The position numbers were made by a program, and so were the translations under genes. A stretch of DNA of 64,000 nt from Alphaproteobacteria bacterium. Its GTDB lineage: Bacteria; Pseudomonadota; Alphaproteobacteria; Micropepsales; Micropepsaceae. The notes beneath the pieces are model-generated. The model made no database searches and was not told where the DNA came from. It saw nothing but the letters and a program-made list of their open reading frames with translations. Shown here one piece after another: positions 61,135 to 64,000 of this stretch (within the stretch, counting starts at the first letter, position 1; each line of letters opens with the position of its first letter). The DNA lies in NCBI GenBank assembly GCA_016783965.1, contig JADHVO010000010.1:62001-126000 (forward strand). Direction: 5' to 3'.

Positions 61135-63165
61135 GTGCAGATTCGTTTTCTGGCCGTCACCACGGTCGCGGCGTTGCTTTTTGTATCCGGTCGGGCGGTC
61201 TACGCGCAGGACGCGTCCGCGCCGCCGTCGGGCTTACTCGTCTATGACGAGGCCTATTTCGCCGATGCGCGGCCCAACACCGCCATGGACATGATCCGGC
61301 GCCTGCCTGGGTTTGCGTTCGACAACGGGCAAAGCGCGCGCGGCTTCGCCGGCACGGCCGCCAACGTGCTGATCGATGGGCAGCGGCCGACCTCGAAAAC
61401 CGACGATGTGCAGTCCATCCTGAACCGCATGCCGGCATCGAGTGTGGCGCGGATCGAGGTGATCCGCGGCGGGGCGCCCGGCATCGACATGCAGGGCTTG
61501 CCGGTCATTGCGAATGTCATCCGCAAGACCGCGGCGTCGACCACTATCGTGCTCGACTTCAACGACAACATCTGGATGGACGGCCATACGGTGCCGTCGC
61601 TGAGCGTGGATTACTCGCGGCACTCCGGCGGCTCGATCTACGAGCTGTCGTTGCAGCGCTTCGGCGGCTATGACGACTCTGTCGGCCTCGGCCACCGCAT
61701 CTTCACCGATTCCAACGGCAATATCTTTCAGGTCGATCGCGAGGATCGTCAGGCGACCGGGTTCGGCGAGGGGCTGAACAGCGCGATCACGATGCCGTTG
61801 TGGGGCGGGACGTTCAAAACGAACCTGACCCTGCAGGACTCGCCTTTCCATTCTGACCTTGCGTTCACGCACCCCGGATACCGTTCAGACATCATCAGCC
61901 ACACCGGCAACCAGAACGGCGAGCTGGGCGTGCACTGGAACGGCAACATCGGTGCGTTCGAGACGGAGTTTCTCGGCTTGCAGCGGGCGGGCCGCGCGAC
62001 GAACTACAACGTGTTCCGCGATCCCTCGACCGACCAGCGCTTCCTGTCGGTCGATCTGACGAGCGAGACCATCGTGCGCGCCACCGCGCGCTATCACGAG
62101 TCCGCGGCGCTAGTCTTCGAGGGCGGCGGCGAGATCGCCTACAACTGGCTGAACGGCAAGAGCAGCTTCACACTGGATGGCGCCCCGGTTGCCGTTCCGG
62201 ACGCCAACGCCACGGTCAGCGAAAAGCGCGGCGAGGTATTCGGCCAGGGGACCTGGAAGATCGATCCGGAGCTGACCCTTGAGGTCGGCGCGCGATTCGA
62301 GTTCTCCACCATCAGCGAGAGCGGCGATACGCGGAAGCAACGCTCTTTCTTTTATCCCAAGCCGCGGGCGTTGCTGACCTGGGCGCTGGACGACAAGACG
62401 CAGATCCGCGCGCGGTTCGAAAAGGTGCTGGACCAGATCGACTTCGGCAACTTCATCGCCACCAGCGACCTGGGAGGCAGCGGCGTGAGCGCGGGCAATT
62501 CCGACCTCAAGCCCCAGCAGCGCGACCAGTACGAGCTCGCGTTCGAGTGGCACTTCTGGGACAAGGGCGCGATCACCGCGACGCTGCTGCACGAGGAGAT
62601 CACCGACGTGTCGGACCTGATCGTGGTCACCGACAGCATGGGCAACTCCTTCGCTGCGCCGGGCAACATCGGCTACGGCATCAACAACCAGCTCGACATC
62701 GAGGCGACGCTGCCGCTGGATTTCCTCGGCATCGAGAACGGGCTTCTGAAGAGCACGACGATCTGGCGCTCCAGCCGCGTGCACGATCCGGTGACGGGCC
62801 AGATCCGCGTCATCACGGCGCAGCGACCGAACGACATCGAGTTCGCGTTCACGCAGGACATCAACAGCCTGAAATCAACCTGGGGCATCAACTGGTTCAA
62901 CGGCTGGCGCGAACGGTATTACCGCCTGCAGGAGCTCCGCGACCGCAAGATACCGCCTGGGCTTCTGAGCGTGTTCTGGGAGTACAAGCCGACGCCGGCC
63001 TGGAGTCTGCATTTCGAGTTCGACAACATCGACCCGTTCATCTACGACGACAAGCACTACGACTATTCTCCGTCGCGCGCCTTCCCGCCACCGGTGACGC
63101 TGGAAGAACGCACGGTGCGGTCGCAGCCGCGTTTCTATTTCGAGATCCGAAAGACGTTCAACTGA
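61135..63165 (+). CDS. TonB-dependent outer membrane receptor
   Basis: 676 residues. GTG start with GGGGAC; signal peptide MQIRFLAVTTVAALLFVSGR to VYAQ. The plug domain follows with NTAMDMIRRLPGFAFDNGQS, GTAANVLIDGQRPTSKTDDV and SSVARIEVIRGG, then a 22-strand-type barrel rich in aromatic turns, ending in FYFEIRKTFN (terminal Phe pattern before Asn). No obvious TonB box. Imports a siderophore, vitamin or carbohydrate; ligand unknown. Stands alone, upstream of the P-type ATPase. Confidence 0.9.
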   Translation: MQIRFLAVTTVAALLFVSGRAVYAQDASAPPSGLLVYDEAYFADARPNTAMDMIRRLPGFAFDNGQSARGFAGTAANVLIDGQRPTSKTDDVQSILNRMPASSVARIEVIRGGAPGIDMQGLPVIANVIRKTAASTTIVLDFNDNIWMDGHTVPSLSVDYSRHSGGSIYELSLQRFGGYDDSVGLGHRIFTDSNGNIFQVDREDRQATGFGEGLNSAITMPLWGGTFKTNLTLQDSPFHSDLAFTHPGYRSDIISHTGNQNGELGVHWNGNIGAFETEFLGLQRAGRATNYNVFRDPSTDQRFLSVDLTSETIVRATARYHESAALVFEGGGEIAYNWLNGKSSFTLDGAPVAVPDANATVSEKRGEVFGQGTWKIDPELTLEVGARFEFSTISESGDTRKQRSFFYPKPRALLTWALDDKTQIRARFEKVLDQIDFGNFIATSDLGGSGVSAGNSDLKPQQRDQYELAFEWHFWDKGAITATLLHEEITDVSDLIVVTDSMGNSFAAPGNIGYGINNQLDIEATLPLDFLGIENGLLKSTTIWRSSRVHDPVTGQIRVITAQRPNDIEFAFTQDINSLKSTWGINWFNGWRERYYRLQELRDRKIPPGLLSVFWEYKPTPAWSLHFEFDNIDPFIYDDKHYDYSPSRAFPPPVTLEERTVRSQPRFYFEIRKTFN

Positions 63166-63227
63166 CCTCCCCGTCTTGCGCGAGTGGGATATGATCAGCG
63201 TTCTTTCCTAAAGGCTCAGTGCCGCCT

Positions 63228-63356
63228 GGCCCCTCGGGACTCTTGCCGGAAAGGGCGTAACGCCACTCGTGCGGTCCTGGGGAGCCGGGATCGACGGAAG
63301 GCCCTTAGCCCGTTGGCTCTCAGCGCCCGCTGGCTAAACTCACCTGGCGGCGAGCC
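63228..63356 (+). ncRNA. Structured 5' leader of the P-type ATPase gene (candidate riboregulator)
   Basis: Arm 1: GGCCCC (63228-63233) pairs with GGG-A-GCC (63280-63286); inside it GGAC (63237-63240) pairs with GTCC (63274-63277); at the tip GGCG-TAA-CGCC (63254-63264). Arm 2: AGCC (63307-63310) may pair with GGCT at 63315-63318 or 63332-63335, while GGCTC (63315-63319) may pair with GAGCC (63352-63356), giving mutually exclusive folds. The leader covers most of the 239 bases before the ATPase start. It does not show the conserved blocks of the M-box. A -10-like TATGAT lies at 63190-63195. Confidence 0.5.
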
Positions 63357-63404
63357 ATGTCGGCGGTCCTTCCTTCTGCCAACCATAAACCAAGCGAGAT
63401 TGTC

Positions 63405-64000
63405 ATGAGCGTGCAGGCTACCCGCCCAACCGGCCACCGCCCCCCCAAGGGCGCCAGCGTTTCGCAACTCCAGGCGTTGGGAACCTGCACGCCCGACGAG
63501 ACCATCGCCAAGCTCGACTGCACGCGCAGCGGACTTACCCAAGAACAGGTGGCTGAACGGCGTCAGCGCTTCGGATTGAACGAAGTTACCCAGGAGAAGC
63601 CGCCGAGCTGGTATGTCCAGCTCTTTCGCGCCTTCATCACGCCGTTCAACGGAGTGCTGTTCGCGGTAAGCTGCGTGTCGCTCTTCACCGACGTAATCCT
63701 CGCTGCGCCGGAAGACCGTTCGTTTCGGACGATCATCGTCCTCATGACCATGGTGCTGCTCAGCACCCTGATCCGATTCTGGCAGGAGTTCCGCTCCAAT
63801 CGGGCCGCTGAAGAGCTGAAGGCGATGGTGCGCTCGACCACCGCGGTATTGCGCGCAGGCATGGAGCGGCCCCAAGAGGTGCCGATTGCCGACCTTGTGC
63901 CGGGCGACATCGTTCAACTCGCCGCCGGCGACATGGTTCCAGCCGACGTTCGGGTGCTGAACGCAAAGGACCTCTTCGTCAGCCAGGCCATGCTTACCGG
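63405..64000 (+). CDS. Mg2+-type P-type ATPase (partial, N-terminal part)
   Basis: First ~198 codons of a P-type ATPase of the magnesium-translocating (MgtA/MgtB, type IIIB) class. SGLTQEQVAERRQRFGLNEV is the cation ATPase N-domain; SWYVQLFRAFITPFNGVLF, the first helix with TPFN, and IRFWQEFRSNRAAEELKAMV (RFxQExRSxxAAExL) are specific to MgtA. It is followed by VPGDIVQLAAGDMVPADVRV and FVSQAMLTG. The gene runs past the right edge. ATG 63405; ribosome site is poor. Confidence 0.9.
   Translation, partial: MSVQATRPTGHRPPKGASVSQLQALGTCTPDETIAKLDCTRSGLTQEQVAERRQRFGLNEVTQEKPPSWYVQLFRAFITPFNGVLFAVSCVSLFTDVILAAPEDRSFRTIIVLMTMVLLSTLIRFWQEFRSNRAAEELKAMVRSTTAVLRAGMERPQEVPIADLVPGDIVQLAAGDMVPADVRVLNAKDLFVSQAMLT

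Noticed and set aside
63166..63404. Known M-box (ykoK) magnesium riboswitch
   Set aside because: The conserved blocks of the class are absent; reported only as an unclassified structured leader.
1..64000. CRISPR array, prophage or insertion sequence
   Set aside because: No regularly spaced direct repeats, no transposase, integrase or phage structural gene anywhere in the window.

Overview
The window is GC-rich, tightly packed chromosomal DNA from an alphaproteobacterium. The evidence is the divK-pleD cell-cycle pair, EipB (DUF1849), DUF1489, DUF3572, ClpS next to ClpA, a phasin, a Bpt-type leucyltransferase and DinB with a zinc-ribbon-like N-terminus. MotB and a short FliN imply a flagellated cell. 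The phasin and a thiolase imply polyhydroxyalkanoate storage. I cannot fix the family or genus. There is no phage, insertion sequence, CRISPR array or rRNA. I see one tRNA (Leu, GAG).

Layout. 1-2.3 kb: phosphate-starvation locus on the minus strand (OprP/OprO-type porin, then the start of pstS) behind a three-unit Pho box. 2.4-8.1 kb: ClC-type channel, flavin reductase, motB, bpt and a DMT exporter with a very His-rich tail. 8.1-12.6 kb: hydrolase relic, a leaderless sdpR-sdpI-sdpI operon, a secreted hydrolase, xthA and a GFA protein. 12.6-20.2 kb: phosphatase, CoA transferase, DsbA-like protein, SDR plus HExxH protein, KAS III, pleD and divK. 20.3-29.7 kb: a chain of overlapping genes ending in dinB; aguA-aguB-eipB for putrescine formation; ridA-FemAB; HIT-ABM; small proteins. 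29.7-36.5 kb: clpA/clpS, phaP with its own promoter and terminator, a penicillin-binding carboxypeptidase with a SPOR domain, and a DnaJ-VWA pair. 36.6-46.8 kb: putA, panC and a split methylcrotonyl-CoA carboxylase (mccA, mccB) with small genes between. 46.8-50.0 kb: five-gene ArsR::ArsC fusion-VOC-VOC-membrane protein-chrA operon. 50.1-56.3 kb: thiolase relic, MmyB-like regulator diverging from an SDR, a NAD-dependent epimerase, thiolase, and isovaleryl-CoA dehydrogenase. 56.5-64 kb: YkgJ-like protein, tRNA-Leu, cysG(N)-cysH, fliN/lipB, acyP, TonB receptor, and an Mg2+-type P-type ATPase (cut by the window edge) behind a structured leader.

How the genes fit together. Leucine breakdown is represented by isovaleryl-CoA dehydrogenase and both methylcrotonyl-CoA carboxylase subunits, with a thiolase nearby; proline breakdown by PutA. 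AguA and AguB convert agmatine to putrescine. Sulfate assimilation (cysH) is joined to a siroheme-type enzyme. Many neighbours are translationally coupled by ATGA or GTGA overlaps. Five convergent gene pairs share a single CTAG in which both stop codons interlock.

Most worth a second look: the leaderless SdpR/SdpI operon with its operator over the start, the structured leader before the P-type ATPase, the thiolase 3' relic, the paired palindromes before an SDR lacking its catalytic Tyr/Lys, and the three-unit Pho box.
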